Assembly (NCBI RefSeq): GCF_009765705.1
Contig: NZ_LMUX01000009.1
Coordinates: forward strand, 62,001-126,000
Origin: Burkholderia sp. L27(2015)
Lineage (GTDB): Bacteria; Pseudomonadota; Gammaproteobacteria; Burkholderiales; Burkholderiaceae
Direction of reading: 5' to 3'
Length of the DNA: 64,000 nucleotides
Of the stretch, positions 18,420-27,198 are shown piece after piece (positions within the stretch are counted from its first letter, which is position 1; each line of letters opens with the position of its first letter). Under the pieces are notes generated by a model. That model was not told where the DNA came from, did no database searches, and saw nothing but the letters and a program-made list of their open reading frames with translations. The position numbers were made by a program, and so were the translations under genes.

Positions 18420-19490
18420 TCAATTCTCCTGCTCGTCCGGGTAAGTTTCCTGCGGAATTGTGACCCATCCCGTGCGGGAGATGCCGTGAGAGAGGCATAC
18501 GTTTCGGCCTTCGGTCGCCGCAAAGTGCGCGCCGCGATGAAGCATTGCCCGGACGACGGACTTTCGCGGGTGATCCTCGTCAGCTTTCGCTGAACTACAT
18601 ACCGCGCTCCATGTTGTTGTTCGTGGCATGCTCGGCAGTCGCTCGCCCAGCCAGCGATCAAGGAGTTCGGTATTGACGTTATGTCGTCCACCGTGGTGGG
18701 GCACCTGGAAATAGCCAATGCCTGGAAGAGTGAGACCGACAGCGGGCGCGAAGTTCGCAGCCTCAGCAAGAGCATCTCGGCCAGCGTCCCCTGTCAGAAG
18801 GATCCGCTTGCCACTGAGGTTCGCGTACTGAATGACGCTCATTTCGTTTTCGCTACTGGTCCCGTCGGCCGGAAAGTACTCGTCGCCCCAAGCCGATTTG
18901 ATAAAGGTCGTTACGGCTTTGAGCACCTTGAACAAACCATCAAGCACTGACGTCGCCGCACTCTCCTTCACTGCCTCGGGCGTTTTTTCGGACGCGACGA
19001 TAAGATCGAGGTAACGAGCTTTGGTCGGTGCAAGAACGGTGAATGCGCCAATTTTTGCGCCCTGCATTGGATCCTCTATTGGGATTCCTTTCTCAAGCGC
19101 TATGTCTTCGAGCATCGCAGAAGCTGCGTAGGTCGACCGCAGTTTTTTACGAAGCGCGTCTACCGAGGTGTATGTCTCGAAACGATGGATCAGTTCTTCC
19201 GCGTAGAGCCACGGACGATTCATCCAGAGAGTTCCGACGACGCAGTCTTCCAGCACTTTGCGCAAACCGTTCGCATGGTCCTGATCGGGATGTGTCAGTA
19301 CCACGTGATCAACAGTTGTAGATGCATAGTGCGTGGCCATATGCAGAACGAGTTTTTCGCCCGTTTCGATGTAGCCGCCGTCGACGACATGAATTCGAGT
19401 AACGTTGTCTTGTGAATATCGTATTGTGATTGCATCGCCGCTCTTGGATGTTTCAACGTCCAGAAAATCGATTTCGAAGAAGTCCGCCAC
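18420..19490 (-). CDS. ComEC-like metallo-beta-lactamase-fold hydrolase
   Basis: Protein of 356 residues with an MBL fold and no signal peptide. Metal-site motifs: HVVDGG near residue 36, then VVLTHPDQDHANG (HxDxDH, the ComEC/Rec2-type variant of HxHxDH) near 65. LLTGDAGRDAL follows near 230, and VPHHGGRHN near 265. All expected ligands are present, so a metal-dependent phosphodiesterase or nuclease is likely. Compared with ComEC proper it lacks membrane segments, but a separate membrane-protein gene lies 189 bp upstream on the same strand (19680-20528), which may be its partner. The C-terminus (HRGAHFAATEGRNVCLSHG) has no recognised domain. A defence or stress role is inferred only from neighbours. 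Confidence 0.75.
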   Translation of the reverse strand: MADFFEIDFLDVETSKSGDAITIRYSQDNVTRIHVVDGGYIETGEKLVLHMATHYASTTVDHVVLTHPDQDHANGLRKVLEDCVVGTLWMNRPWLYAEELIHRFETYTSVDALRKKLRSTYAASAMLEDIALEKGIPIEDPMQGAKIGAFTVLAPTKARYLDLIVASEKTPEAVKESAATSVLDGLFKVLKAVTTFIKSAWGDEYFPADGTSSENEMSVIQYANLSGKRILLTGDAGRDALAEAANFAPAVGLTLPGIGYFQVPHHGGRHNVNTELLDRWLGERLPSMPRTTTWSAVCSSAKADEDHPRKSVVRAMLHRGAHFAATEGRNVCLSHGISRTGWVTIPQETYPDEQEN

Positions 19491-19679
19491 GTTAATCCTT
19501 TTCTTTAGTCACTGCGAAGGCTTCCACGATTGTGAGGAAGCGCCAGAATCCGTGGCCGACCAGGGTCGTGGATGCTTAAATGGGTTAAGCGTGCTCACTG
19601 CACACTCAACCGATTGTCTTATCACCGGAGAAGCCTTCGTCATTTCACGAATCGGCTCCTCAGAATGGGTCGTAGCAGC
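19491..19679. other. gap between membrane-protein and MBL genes
   Basis: 189 bp without a credible gene. No terminator-like hairpin with a T-run was seen on the minus strand. Confidence 0.4.
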
Positions 19680-20528
19680 TCACGATTCGGCGGCGGCGGC
19701 CGGAGGCGTGTTCTTCTGTTTCGGGATGACGAGCAGCGCTTCATACAACCGGAGTGCGTAGGAAACCCCTGCCTGCTGTACCGTCCGTGGCGTGAAGTGG
19801 AACAGCCACAGTGTGGCGAATCCTAGCGACAGTAATAAAACGAGTCCCTCGGACAGCGGCACGTCTTCCATCCGCGTGAGCTCAACGATTGGGCGATGCA
19901 TCGAAAGCACGCCAGACTTGCCCAGTGCCGCCAGCGCCGCAAGCAAGCAGGTTGCAAGTCCGAACCAACGCGAACCGTATGCATTGCGGTTGTAGCCGTA
20001 CGCGGTCAACTCTTTGAAGAGGAGCGGAAACTTCGTAGTGTTGTTGGTGAGTGGCCTGAGCGCATTAGCGGCAGCCTCGTAAGCGCCGTCGGCTGAGGCA
20101 GCATCTTCAGCTTCTTCCATAGCGCTCGGGATTGTCAGAAGCAATTTCGTGCGGACCAAATCGTGATACCGCAACTTGGTTTGATTCGCGAGGCGTAAGT
20201 CACGGTGGCGAAGCAGCAGCGTTGTTGGCTGCGCTTCCCACCTTTTGTATAGACGGACCTGCGCACGTTGGCCCCATGTTCGAACGATCGAAGCTAGGGC
20301 GTAGGGGCCGCCGCAGAACATCAACAACGACGACAAACTGACAACAACAGGGTGCTGCGAACCCCATGTAAGTATCACAAATGCGATGGCTGGAATAAGC
20401 ACCAGCAATGCCGGAAACAACCGCGCTTTTAAATCGTATGGATCCAGCAGCTTTGTAAGGTGGGTGTGGATGGCGATCATTGCGCGGCAGAGCGCCGCCT
20501 CCCCATTAATAAGTATTTTTCTAAGCAA
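19680..20528 (-). CDS. inner-membrane protein of unknown function, partner candidate of the MBL protein
   Basis: Protein of 282 residues, not recognised. Two closely spaced hydrophobic segments lie near residues 38-80 (LFPALLVLIPAIAFVILTW and VVSLSSLLMFCGGPYALASIV). A cytoplasmic-looking region follows (RTWGQRAQVRLYKRWEAQPTTLLLRHRDL, then an acidic EEAEDAASADGAYEAAANAL). Two more hydrophobic segments lie near 185 and 235 (GLATCLLAALAALG; GLVLLLSLGFATLWLFHF). Four membrane helices around a soluble middle domain suggest a sensor or effector. It lies upstream of the MBL gene on the same strand. The 189-bp gap means co-transcription is possible but not shown. Confidence 0.65.
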   Translation of the reverse strand: MLRKILINGEAALCRAMIAIHTHLTKLLDPYDLKARLFPALLVLIPAIAFVILTWGSQHPVVVSLSSLLMFCGGPYALASIVRTWGQRAQVRLYKRWEAQPTTLLLRHRDLRLANQTKLRYHDLVRTKLLLTIPSAMEEAEDAASADGAYEAAANALRPLTNNTTKFPLLFKELTAYGYNRNAYGSRWFGLATCLLAALAALGKSGVLSMHRPIVELTRMEDVPLSEGLVLLLSLGFATLWLFHFTPRTVQQAGVSYALRLYEALLVIPKQKNTPPAAAAES

Positions 20529-21130
20529 ACACTGCTTCGCAAACGTAGTGTAGCGTTTGATCCCCCTTTTAGGTGGATTACGCGATCGGCGTTGAGTCGT
20601 GGTTATCCCTGATGAGGTGACACCGCTAAGATAGGCGGGCTCCGGAAAACGAAAATACTGGGCGAATCACCATGCTCATTTGTTGCGCCAACGGCTAGCT
20701 TTTTAAAACTCAATCACATTTTTTTCGTATCCATAGCGGCACCTCCATTGGCAATTAGCTCAAGCTGAAACTTTCTTACGGTTCGCCGCACTGAATTTGC
20801 TTCTTGGTATTTTTGAATGCATGCCACTTTATTCTGGGTGTCGAGATCACTTGGCTCCGCCCACTTAAGTCGACTCTTCGCGTTGTATTTTGGTGAGTGG
20901 GCTCTGCCGAGTGGCAATCGGCAGTACAACCGCTTACCGAAAGAGTAGCGGGATGCTAAAAAAATATAAAGCTCAGCGATTTTTGCGCCGACTTTTGTTG
21001 CCTCGTAATCTATCGGCTACGTTCTATTTTACAGACTCCGAATCCAAAATGCCCTCGTTTGTGCGCCTCTAATGCCCGAACGAGTCTTGCTGTGGCATCC
21101 TGTAGTCGATTGGACAATATGGAGAGGGGC
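20529..21130. other. intergenic region upstream of mcrB
   Basis: About 600 bp of AT-rich sequence between divergent genes. One weak candidate gene lies in it (20714-20929, minus). Otherwise only promoter space for the membrane protein and mcrB is expected, and no strong consensus promoter was found. Confidence 0.4.
20714..20929 (-). CDS. possible small protein, doubtful
   Basis: 71-codon frame whose second half (RLKWAEPSDLDTQNKVACIQ, then KYQEANSVRRTVRKFQLELIANGG) looks more protein-like than random sequence: charged and helical, with few rare codons. No ribosome-binding site was found before its ATG. It could be the C-terminal remnant of a larger lost gene. Not recognised. Confidence 0.25.
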   Translation of the reverse strand: MYCRLPLGRAHSPKYNAKSRLKWAEPSDLDTQNKVACIQKYQEANSVRRTVRKFQLELIANGGAAMDTKKM

Positions 21131-23731
21131 GTGACACAAAACATTTTCGTTTTTACTGCTGGCGATCCGGAAGCCAGAAAACATCTCGACGTCTCAATCA
21201 CGCGGCCTATAGACGCCACGACCGTGCGCGAGAATGTTGGGCCGGAACATTTGGAGGTGCTTGAAAAAATTAGTCGGGACGAGGGGCTTTATGCCTGGGG
21301 AGCGGTTCCCGGCAAGATGAACAATAGTTACTACCCAGCACTTGAAGTTGGGGACTGGATGTTGTGCGTGTTCGGCGCCAAATATCGCTTTGTGGCAAAG
21401 GTCGTATACAAAGTGGATAGCATTAATTTAGCTCGAGCGCTGTGGGGGCAAACAGACGACGGCAAGACTTGGCAATATATGTTCTTTCTTTCGAGGCCGA
21501 TACCCATCGAAATACCTCTTTCTGTGCTCAACGCCTATCTTCCTAAACAGTTTTTTGGCTTTGCACGTGTTGGTGACGACAACCACTCAAAAATACTGTC
21601 TGAGTTTGATTCTCTCGACGAATTCGTGCATACGATGCTGTTAAATCGACCCGAGTCCTCGATCGAAATCGGGAACCGGGAATCGAATCCAGCCACGTCC
21701 GCACCCACCAACTATTTCCTCATTCGCTCAAACGCGGATACGCACTGGGGTGATTTGGAGGGAAATACCTATCGATTTGGGACGAATGTCCCGAATCACA
21801 AAAAATTGCTCGGCGGCGCGTGGGTAATCGTTGATCGTAAGTCAAAGAATGGCGCTGAAATTTTTGGCTTCGGGCGACTGGGTCCCGCGACGACGCGAGA
21901 TCCTAGCTCGGGCGAGTCGCCCGCGCACAAATACTTCGAAGCCAAATATATAGACTGGTCAGGGGTATCCCCAGCGCGGCCACTGCCCGCGGATCTGAGC
22001 GTACGATTGACGAAGCAAGCAGGCTATAACGTCCAACACGCGATAAAACCGCTATCGGCGGAATTATACGAGGCGATCCTTGAGGGTGTGAAGGACACCC
22101 GACAAGAGTTTCACGTCGGGAATTTAACGCTACGGCTGAACGCATCCGACGTCAGGAAAGCCTATGAGAAAAGTGAAACGCTGTTGCCGCCCCTGACCGA
22201 TAGGGATGCCTACTGGGTGATTCGAATTGGCGATGCACCAAAGGTCGTTGGCGCGGTATTTGCGCTGCTTCCCGGAGTAACCAACGATGCAGTCTATACG
22301 GACGTACAGGCGAAACATGTGTTCGAGAAACTCGGGTTCAACTGCGTACTCGAGGGCTATTCTTCGCACTCCACCGCGGATCAGCTATGTTTAATTGGAA
22401 CATCAAAAGAGCATCACTGGCTTTTGGCTGCACAGAAGCTGATCGAGGAAACAGGCGCGTTCGCTTCGTGGTGGAGCTTTAAAATCCCAGAGGCCGTGGG
22501 TCGAGACCTCGGTGCCACTTTCTTTTTGTACATTAACGCGGGGTACGGACGAATTACACATCGTTTGCAATGCGATAGGTATGTCAGTTCGCCCGGACTT
22601 GAGGGACTCATCAGTCCCTGGACCGAACACACCCCGCCGGGGCAGCGTGGACTTCGGCGCGCGGGGCCCAAACAGAGTGAAATATTTAAGACTTGGCTGT
22701 TGGTCCGAAAAATCGACGAGTTGGAACCGCCACTAGCTATCAGCGCTTTCTCGGCGGTAGAGCCGTGGTCAAAGCCATCGAGCTTGTTAAATCAAAATGC
22801 CTTCGGGTTTGCGCGGTTCGGGCAGGAGGAAATCGAAGCTCCTCCCGTTGAGCCATATTCAATCGATGACGCCCTGGCCAACCTATTTATCGACAAACCG
22901 GTTTTCGAGAAGGCGCAGCGACTCCTGTCGATCAAGAAAAACGTAATCTTGCAGGGTGCCCCCGGAGTCGGAAAAACATTCGTTGCAAAACGACTTGCAT
23001 ATGCGACGATTGGATTCAAAGCCGCGGACCGAGTAGAGACGGTTCAGTTTCACCAGGCATACTCGTACGAGGATTTCATTCAAGGTTTCCGGCCCAAGCG
23101 CGACGGCAGCGGCTTTGCCATACGAGATGGGGTTTTTTATCGATTTTGCGAAAAGGCGCGAGATAACCCAGATGAAAAATTTGTTTTTATCATCGATGAA
23201 ATAAACCGTGGAAATCTTGGCAAAATTTTCGGTGAACTCCTCATGCTTATCGAGGCCGATAAGCGTAGCTCAGAATGGGCTTTGCAACTTGCCTATGCCG
23301 ATGAACATGACGACAAATTCTACGTCCCTGAAAATATTTTCATAATCGGGTTAATGAATACGGCCGATCGATCACTTACAGCAATTGATTACGCCTTGCG
23401 TCGACGATTCGCATTTATTCCTATAGTCCCAGGCTTCGGGCACGATAAATTTCCTGTTTTCTTGCAAGAACTCGGATGGTCCGAGGCTTACGCGAAGCAT
23501 ATCGTTGACCGTTTCGAGGCATTAAACCAAAAAATAGTTGATGATTTGGAGCTTCGCGAAGGATTTTGTCTTGGTCATAGCTATTTTTGCACGTCAAAGC
23601 CCTCGTCGCTCTCCGATGAAGATTATTATTTTCAGATTATAGATGCTGAAATTAGGCCCTTGCTCAACGAGTACTGGTTTGATAAAAATCCGTCAGATAT
23701 AGAGTCAATTGTTGATGATCTTTTCCAATGA
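21131..23731 (+). CDS. mcrB: McrB-like AAA+ GTPase of a modification-dependent restriction system
   Basis: Motor and specificity subunit of a type IV restriction system. The C-terminal AAA+ domain is unmistakable: GAPGVGKT (about residues 609-616), then FIIDEINRGNLGKIFGEL (Walker B) and the McrB signature MNTADRSLTAIDYALRRRF. About 590 residues precede it, far longer than the 160-residue DNA-binding domain of E. coli McrB. They begin with an EVE-like stretch (YAWGAVPGKMNN...GDWMLCVFG...WQYMFFLSRPIPI) and include a second region (YWVIRIGDAPKVVGAVFALLPG...ATFFLYINAGYGRI) that I do not recognise. These presumably read the modified base. GTG 21131 is preferred because GGAGAGG lies just before it. 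ATG 21119 and an upstream ATG at 21059 are alternatives. The stop overlaps mcrC by 4 bp. Confidence 0.85.
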   Translation: MTQNIFVFTAGDPEARKHLDVSITRPIDATTVRENVGPEHLEVLEKISRDEGLYAWGAVPGKMNNSYYPALEVGDWMLCVFGAKYRFVAKVVYKVDSINLARALWGQTDDGKTWQYMFFLSRPIPIEIPLSVLNAYLPKQFFGFARVGDDNHSKILSEFDSLDEFVHTMLLNRPESSIEIGNRESNPATSAPTNYFLIRSNADTHWGDLEGNTYRFGTNVPNHKKLLGGAWVIVDRKSKNGAEIFGFGRLGPATTRDPSSGESPAHKYFEAKYIDWSGVSPARPLPADLSVRLTKQAGYNVQHAIKPLSAELYEAILEGVKDTRQEFHVGNLTLRLNASDVRKAYEKSETLLPPLTDRDAYWVIRIGDAPKVVGAVFALLPGVTNDAVYTDVQAKHVFEKLGFNCVLEGYSSHSTADQLCLIGTSKEHHWLLAAQKLIEETGAFASWWSFKIPEAVGRDLGATFFLYINAGYGRITHRLQCDRYVSSPGLEGLISPWTEHTPPGQRGLRRAGPKQSEIFKTWLLVRKIDELEPPLAISAFSAVEPWSKPSSLLNQNAFGFARFGQEEIEAPPVEPYSIDDALANLFIDKPVFEKAQRLLSIKKNVILQGAPGVGKTFVAKRLAYATIGFKAADRVETVQFHQAYSYEDFIQGFRPKRDGSGFAIRDGVFYRFCEKARDNPDEKFVFIIDEINRGNLGKIFGELLMLIEADKRSSEWALQLAYADEHDDKFYVPENIFIIGLMNTADRSLTAIDYALRRRFAFIPIVPGFGHDKFPVFLQELGWSEAYAKHIVDRFEALNQKIVDDLELREGFCLGHSYFCTSKPSSLSDEDYYFQIIDAEIRPLLNEYWFDKNPSDIESIVDDLFQ

Positions 23732-24756
23732 TCCCGATACAAAATATGTATCTTATGCTTTGCTATGCATGGGATAAGTTAGATTCGTTAAAGGATATCA
23801 AAACAGGTGGATTGGAAGTTGACAATCTAGAAAATCTTCTCTGCCTCATGCTTGCTGACGGCGTCGCATCGCTACTTAAACGTGGACTACATAGCGAATA
23901 TGTGGAGCGTACAGACGACATGTCAACGCTTCGAGGTCGGGTCGAGCCCGGGGAGTCCATACAGCGTATGCTTTTCGAACGCGGGATGGCGCGTTGCACT
24001 TATGACGATTTGTCTGAAAACATCCTATATAACCAAATAATCAAAACGACATTGGGCAATTTTGTACACTGCCACTCCGTAGACGCAAAGCTTCGCACTA
24101 GACTTTTGAAATTTCAGCCTAAACTAGCGTCAATCTCTTCGATCGTGATCGATCATAACGTCCTTAATCGAGCTCGAAAACTCTGTCCCACAGGGATCTA
24201 TGCATTCATATTGGAAGTGTGCCGATTGGCGTTCGATCATTTGGTGCCAGAGCCAGGAGGAGTTGGATATCGAGCTATCGATTATTTCAGGGATGAGAAA
24301 AAGATGTGGCGTGTTTTTCAGGACTTCGTATTTAATTATTTCAGAATTGAAGCGAAACACTACAAGGTAACAAGCTCGCATATCAAATGGGACACGCCGC
24401 CAAATATTGACGCGTACTTACTTCCCCGCATGCGCACCGACGTTACGTTGGTGAGCGATACGCGTCATATAATTCTCGACACAAAATATACAGCTGAATT
24501 ATTCAAAAAATATTTTAAAAAGAGCTCGCTGCGCTCCGAACACCTGTATCAGATATTAACTTATGTGGAACAGCAAGCGGGCCCCAACGTCATCTCCGGT
24601 CGCCCCGTTCCAGAGGGCATTCTTTTGTATCCCGCGGCGTCGCATCATATCGACGTCAGTTATCAAATCAAAGGACGAAACCTCAGGATCGCAACGATCG
24701 ATCTAACAAAGTCTTGGGAGCAAATAAAGGGTACTCTCAATGCGCTGGTGGCCTAA
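23728..24756 (+). CDS. mcrC: McrC-like nuclease subunit
   Basis: Cleavage subunit partnering McrB, 342 residues, usual McrC length. The N-terminus (IPIQNMYLMLCYAWDKL) is the conserved McrC beginning and contacts McrB. The middle has the family stretch TLRGRVEPGESIQRMLFERG and YDDLSENILYNQIIKTTL. The C-terminal PD-(D/E)XK site reads LLPRMRTDVTLVSDTRHIILDTKYT, with D and the D-x-K pair visible, then QILTYVEQQ. So DNA cleavage is expected. It overlaps mcrB (ATGA at 23728-23731), which ensures coupled synthesis. Codon use is AT-rich relative to the backbone, supporting horizontal acquisition. Confidence 0.88.
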   Translation: MIPIQNMYLMLCYAWDKLDSLKDIKTGGLEVDNLENLLCLMLADGVASLLKRGLHSEYVERTDDMSTLRGRVEPGESIQRMLFERGMARCTYDDLSENILYNQIIKTTLGNFVHCHSVDAKLRTRLLKFQPKLASISSIVIDHNVLNRARKLCPTGIYAFILEVCRLAFDHLVPEPGGVGYRAIDYFRDEKKMWRVFQDFVFNYFRIEAKHYKVTSSHIKWDTPPNIDAYLLPRMRTDVTLVSDTRHIILDTKYTAELFKKYFKKSSLRSEHLYQILTYVEQQAGPNVISGRPVPEGILLYPAASHHIDVSYQIKGRNLRIATIDLTKSWEQIKGTLNALVA

Positions 24757-24823
24757 TTGGCTTCCAAGCCCGCTGTCGCTTGCTTTTTACCGACAAACCG
24801 CATGCCGTATGGACTTATTGTTC

Positions 24824-25195
24824 TTAGTCTTCGTACTCAGAGTATTTTCGCGAGTCACCCCGCACTTTGTAGGCTGGATACTTTAACCGGTTGAGAGCCA
24901 TTTTTTCCAGCACAGCCTGGAAGAGATCAACTTCCATCTTATCGGCGAGCTGAACCAGATAGACTAAAACGTCGGCCATCTCATGACGGATCGCTGTTAG
25001 GCTCGCTTCGTTAAGCTCGCTCTTGTTACCCGAAACAAGCCATTGAAAAGGCTCTAGTAACTCGCTCGCCTCCACGCTGAGCGCTGTCGCCAGATTCTTA
25101 GGAGTGTGGAATTTGTCCCAGTCGCGCTCGCCAACAAACTGGCGAACGAGTTCGCGCAACTCCACTAGGTCACTTCGCAATTCAGATTTTTTCAC
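24824..25195 (-). CDS. MazG-like nucleotide pyrophosphohydrolase
   Basis: 123-residue all-alpha NTP pyrophosphatase of the MazG/RS21-C6 group, which hydrolyses (d)NTPs to monophosphates. Diagnostic residues: WDKFHTPKNLATALSVEASELLEPFQW (the EASE-type metal motif) and IRHEMADVLVYLVQLADKM (E-x-A-D motif). Single-domain members are frequent on phages and islands, where they alter nucleotide pools. It converges on mcrC (67 bp between stops) and runs in the same direction as the unknown pair at 25321-26885, 125 bp downstream of it, so co-transcription with that pair is possible. Confidence 0.85.
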   Translation of the reverse strand: MKKSELRSDLVELRELVRQFVGERDWDKFHTPKNLATALSVEASELLEPFQWLVSGNKSELNEASLTAIRHEMADVLVYLVQLADKMEVDLFQAVLEKMALNRLKYPAYKVRGDSRKYSEYED

Positions 25196-25320
25196 GTTGC
25201 TGCTCCCTGACGCTTGTCTGGAATTATTGATGCCGTCGAGGGCATGGGGGCGTAGGACGTCGGTTCGCGCTCGTCAGCCTTTGAACCTAAAGGATACAAG
25301 GAGCGCCAGTCTCAGCGCCG

Positions 25321-26016
25321 TCACTCGATATCGATAAAAAAGGCTAACTCACCGGTAGAGGCGCTTAGGTAAACCTGTAGCGGAATTATTTTTTGTATTG
25401 CGTAGCGGACCGAGGCGCGGTGGTAAGACCACCCTACGAGCGAAAGAAATAGAGCCGCGGAAAAATCGATCGATGAGAAGTGTATTTGACTGAGTGCGGC
25501 TGTGTTTCGCCAGCACAGGTATGCAGATGCATAAATGATCGCCAACGCAAACGAGATTGACATCTCGCAGATAAGCCGTTTAGAGCGATAACGAGAAATG
25601 CGTTTATCTAGCTCTTTTGAGATCGCGTCATGGACAGACGTTCTTAAATCCTTGTCCGCGAGGTCCATTGCGGTGATCGATCGCTCCATCCAGCCGTCGA
25701 TTTTGGAGAGGACCTTGCTCACGCCATACGATCGCTTTAGGCCCGACTTGAAGAGATAGTCGTTCAGTAGTGCGAGAAAAAAGGCAGGAAGAATATATAG
25801 TGCGCCGACGAGCCAAAATTGGCCAGTGTCGAAGCCTACGAGACCCTTGATTCCGACGTCCTTAAGAGCGACGATTGGCGAGGATGCTGAGTTGTTGTCC
25901 ATCCGAAAAAGAATCACCGCCGTTGCAATAACGAAGACAAATTGACCCATTGGGACGATGCTCAATATCGTCTCTAGACATTGCTCCTTGATTTTGTCAG
26001 CCGCTTTTTCGGTCAT
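25321..26016 (-). CDS. membrane protein of an unrecognised two-gene module
   Basis: 231-residue protein, not recognised. Four hydrophobic segments: IVPMGQFVFVIATAVILF (about 16-33), FWLVGALYILPAFFLALL (47-64 and neighbouring residues), MSISFALAIIYASAYLCW, and FSSIDFSAALFLSLVGWSY. Between the pairs lies a basic, soluble region with a possible helix-hairpin (SKVLSKIDGWMERSITAMDL...DAISKELDKRISRYRSKR). The start codon overlaps the stop of the 290-aa gene (ATGA-type overlap at 26013-26016), so the two proteins are made together in similar amounts. A sensor plus membrane-effector arrangement would fit the island's defence content, but this is speculation. Confidence 0.7.
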   Translation of the reverse strand: MTEKAADKIKEQCLETILSIVPMGQFVFVIATAVILFRMDNNSASSPIVALKDVGIKGLVGFDTGQFWLVGALYILPAFFLALLNDYLFKSGLKRSYGVSKVLSKIDGWMERSITAMDLADKDLRTSVHDAISKELDKRISRYRSKRLICEMSISFALAIIYASAYLCWRNTAALSQIHFSSIDFSAALFLSLVGWSYHRASVRYAIQKIIPLQVYLSASTGELAFFIDIE

Positions 26017-26885
26017 GGAATGATGCTGAGAAACTGAATGTCACCTGCATTTGGATCGAATGCATCGTATTCAATTATTGGACATGCGACGATAGTCATC
26101 TCCTCTTCGTTCAGATACGGCACCAATTCTATCAAATCAGCCTCTGATTGAATGTGGATGATCATGTCTTTGTTATTGATAAAGTTTGTAAATTTTCCTT
26201 TGAAATTTGATTTTTGATGCCCACGATCTAGCGCCCTTAAACTTCCTCTTATCGTTACCGGTGCTCCGAGCCTTCTGTGACCCACGATGCGGGAAAAATT
26301 GCTGGCTATAACTGAGTCGAATTCGAAGGTTTGTGTGCCCTCGATTTCGTCTGCTTTTAATGCAAGCTTTAGATTTGCATCTTCGATTTTCCGTACTGGC
26401 GTAAGCATGTGATCAATATTCTTCGTTATCGACCGATCACCGTAGGCCCGCGTCGCTTGAGGATCGGGTGCGTTGAGGAAGTCTTCGTAGTCTTGGGGCT
26501 GAACGATGGTGTTCAGTAGTTGACCTTTTACACCCTCGATTTGGTGCGCTATAGCGTATATTTCTTGATCGGCGCCTGCGACAGCTTGCTCATACGGATC
26601 TTTGATTGCTTGTATCATGCGCCGGACTATTGGGCCACCATGGTCAGACAGAAAATCAATTACAAAGCTGCCTTCATACGCTTCACCGACGATGAAGTCC
26701 GCGTTGGTATAGTCGGCGACTCGCAACCTCGCATGCTTAAACACTTGCCCAAAGCGAATGTCCAAATACGCTCTATCCACTGTTGCCTGAATGCTGGTCA
26801 TAGACCGGCTTAACGTGCGAACCGTTACGCTATGGGGACCGTATAGCAGTCCACCGTCTAATGTGAGTTGGATGCTCGCGGCCAT
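26013..26885 (-). CDS. soluble protein of an unrecognised two-gene module
   Basis: 290-residue protein without membrane segments or signal peptide and without a motif I can name. The N-terminal 90 residues look beta-rich (SIQLTLDGGLLYGPHSVTVR..., YEGSFVIDFLSDHGGPIVRR). A helical middle follows (IKDPYEQAVAGADQEIYAIAHQ), and then a beta-rich C-terminal domain (GAPVTIRGSLRALDRGHQ..., DMIIHIQSEADLIELVPYL, MTIVACPIIEYDAFD). It is the first gene of the pair with the 25321-26016 membrane protein, overlapping it by 4 bp. GC is low for this genome, indicating transfer. I cannot assign enzymatic activity. Confidence 0.7.
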   Translation of the reverse strand: MAASIQLTLDGGLLYGPHSVTVRTLSRSMTSIQATVDRAYLDIRFGQVFKHARLRVADYTNADFIVGEAYEGSFVIDFLSDHGGPIVRRMIQAIKDPYEQAVAGADQEIYAIAHQIEGVKGQLLNTIVQPQDYEDFLNAPDPQATRAYGDRSITKNIDHMLTPVRKIEDANLKLALKADEIEGTQTFEFDSVIASNFSRIVGHRRLGAPVTIRGSLRALDRGHQKSNFKGKFTNFINNKDMIIHIQSEADLIELVPYLNEEEMTIVACPIIEYDAFDPNAGDIQFLSIIP

Positions 26886-27198
26886 TTGAATTTCTTCTCT
26901 GTGTGATTTGATCGGCGAGCTATCCGAGGCAATTCACCCATGTTCGCGGCAGAGTATTATTCTGCGGCAGCTGAATTTCCTCGGTGCTCATCGGAAAAAG
27001 CATTGTAGAACATTAGGAAATTTGCGGGGCAAAAAAAAGTTAAATTGCTTGAGAATTGTTTAACTCTAGCAGGCTCCGAAGGAGTGAAACTGCAGCAGCG
27101 CCGATTATAAAATTGGAGAGTTTTGGATATTTGAAGTGCGCAGTGGAGATTATCGTAGGTTTGATCTCAAAGGGTATTTTACGGTTTGTTCGCGCGAA
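26886..27198. other. AT-rich intergenic region upstream of the two-gene module
   Basis: 313 bp with no credible gene. It contains the inverted repeat GTTAAA (27039-27044) / TTTAAC (27059-27064) around TTGCTTGAGAATTG, a possible operator, and an A8 run at 27031. If the VbhA-like antitoxin upstream once had its usual Fic toxin gene, it would have stood here. No trace of one is visible. Confidence 0.45.

Noticed and set aside
18243-18593. 116-codon frame following the FtsK-like remnant
   Set aside because: Runs into the MBL gene on the other strand. The composition is not protein-like beyond about 18260 and no ribosome-binding site precedes its ATG.
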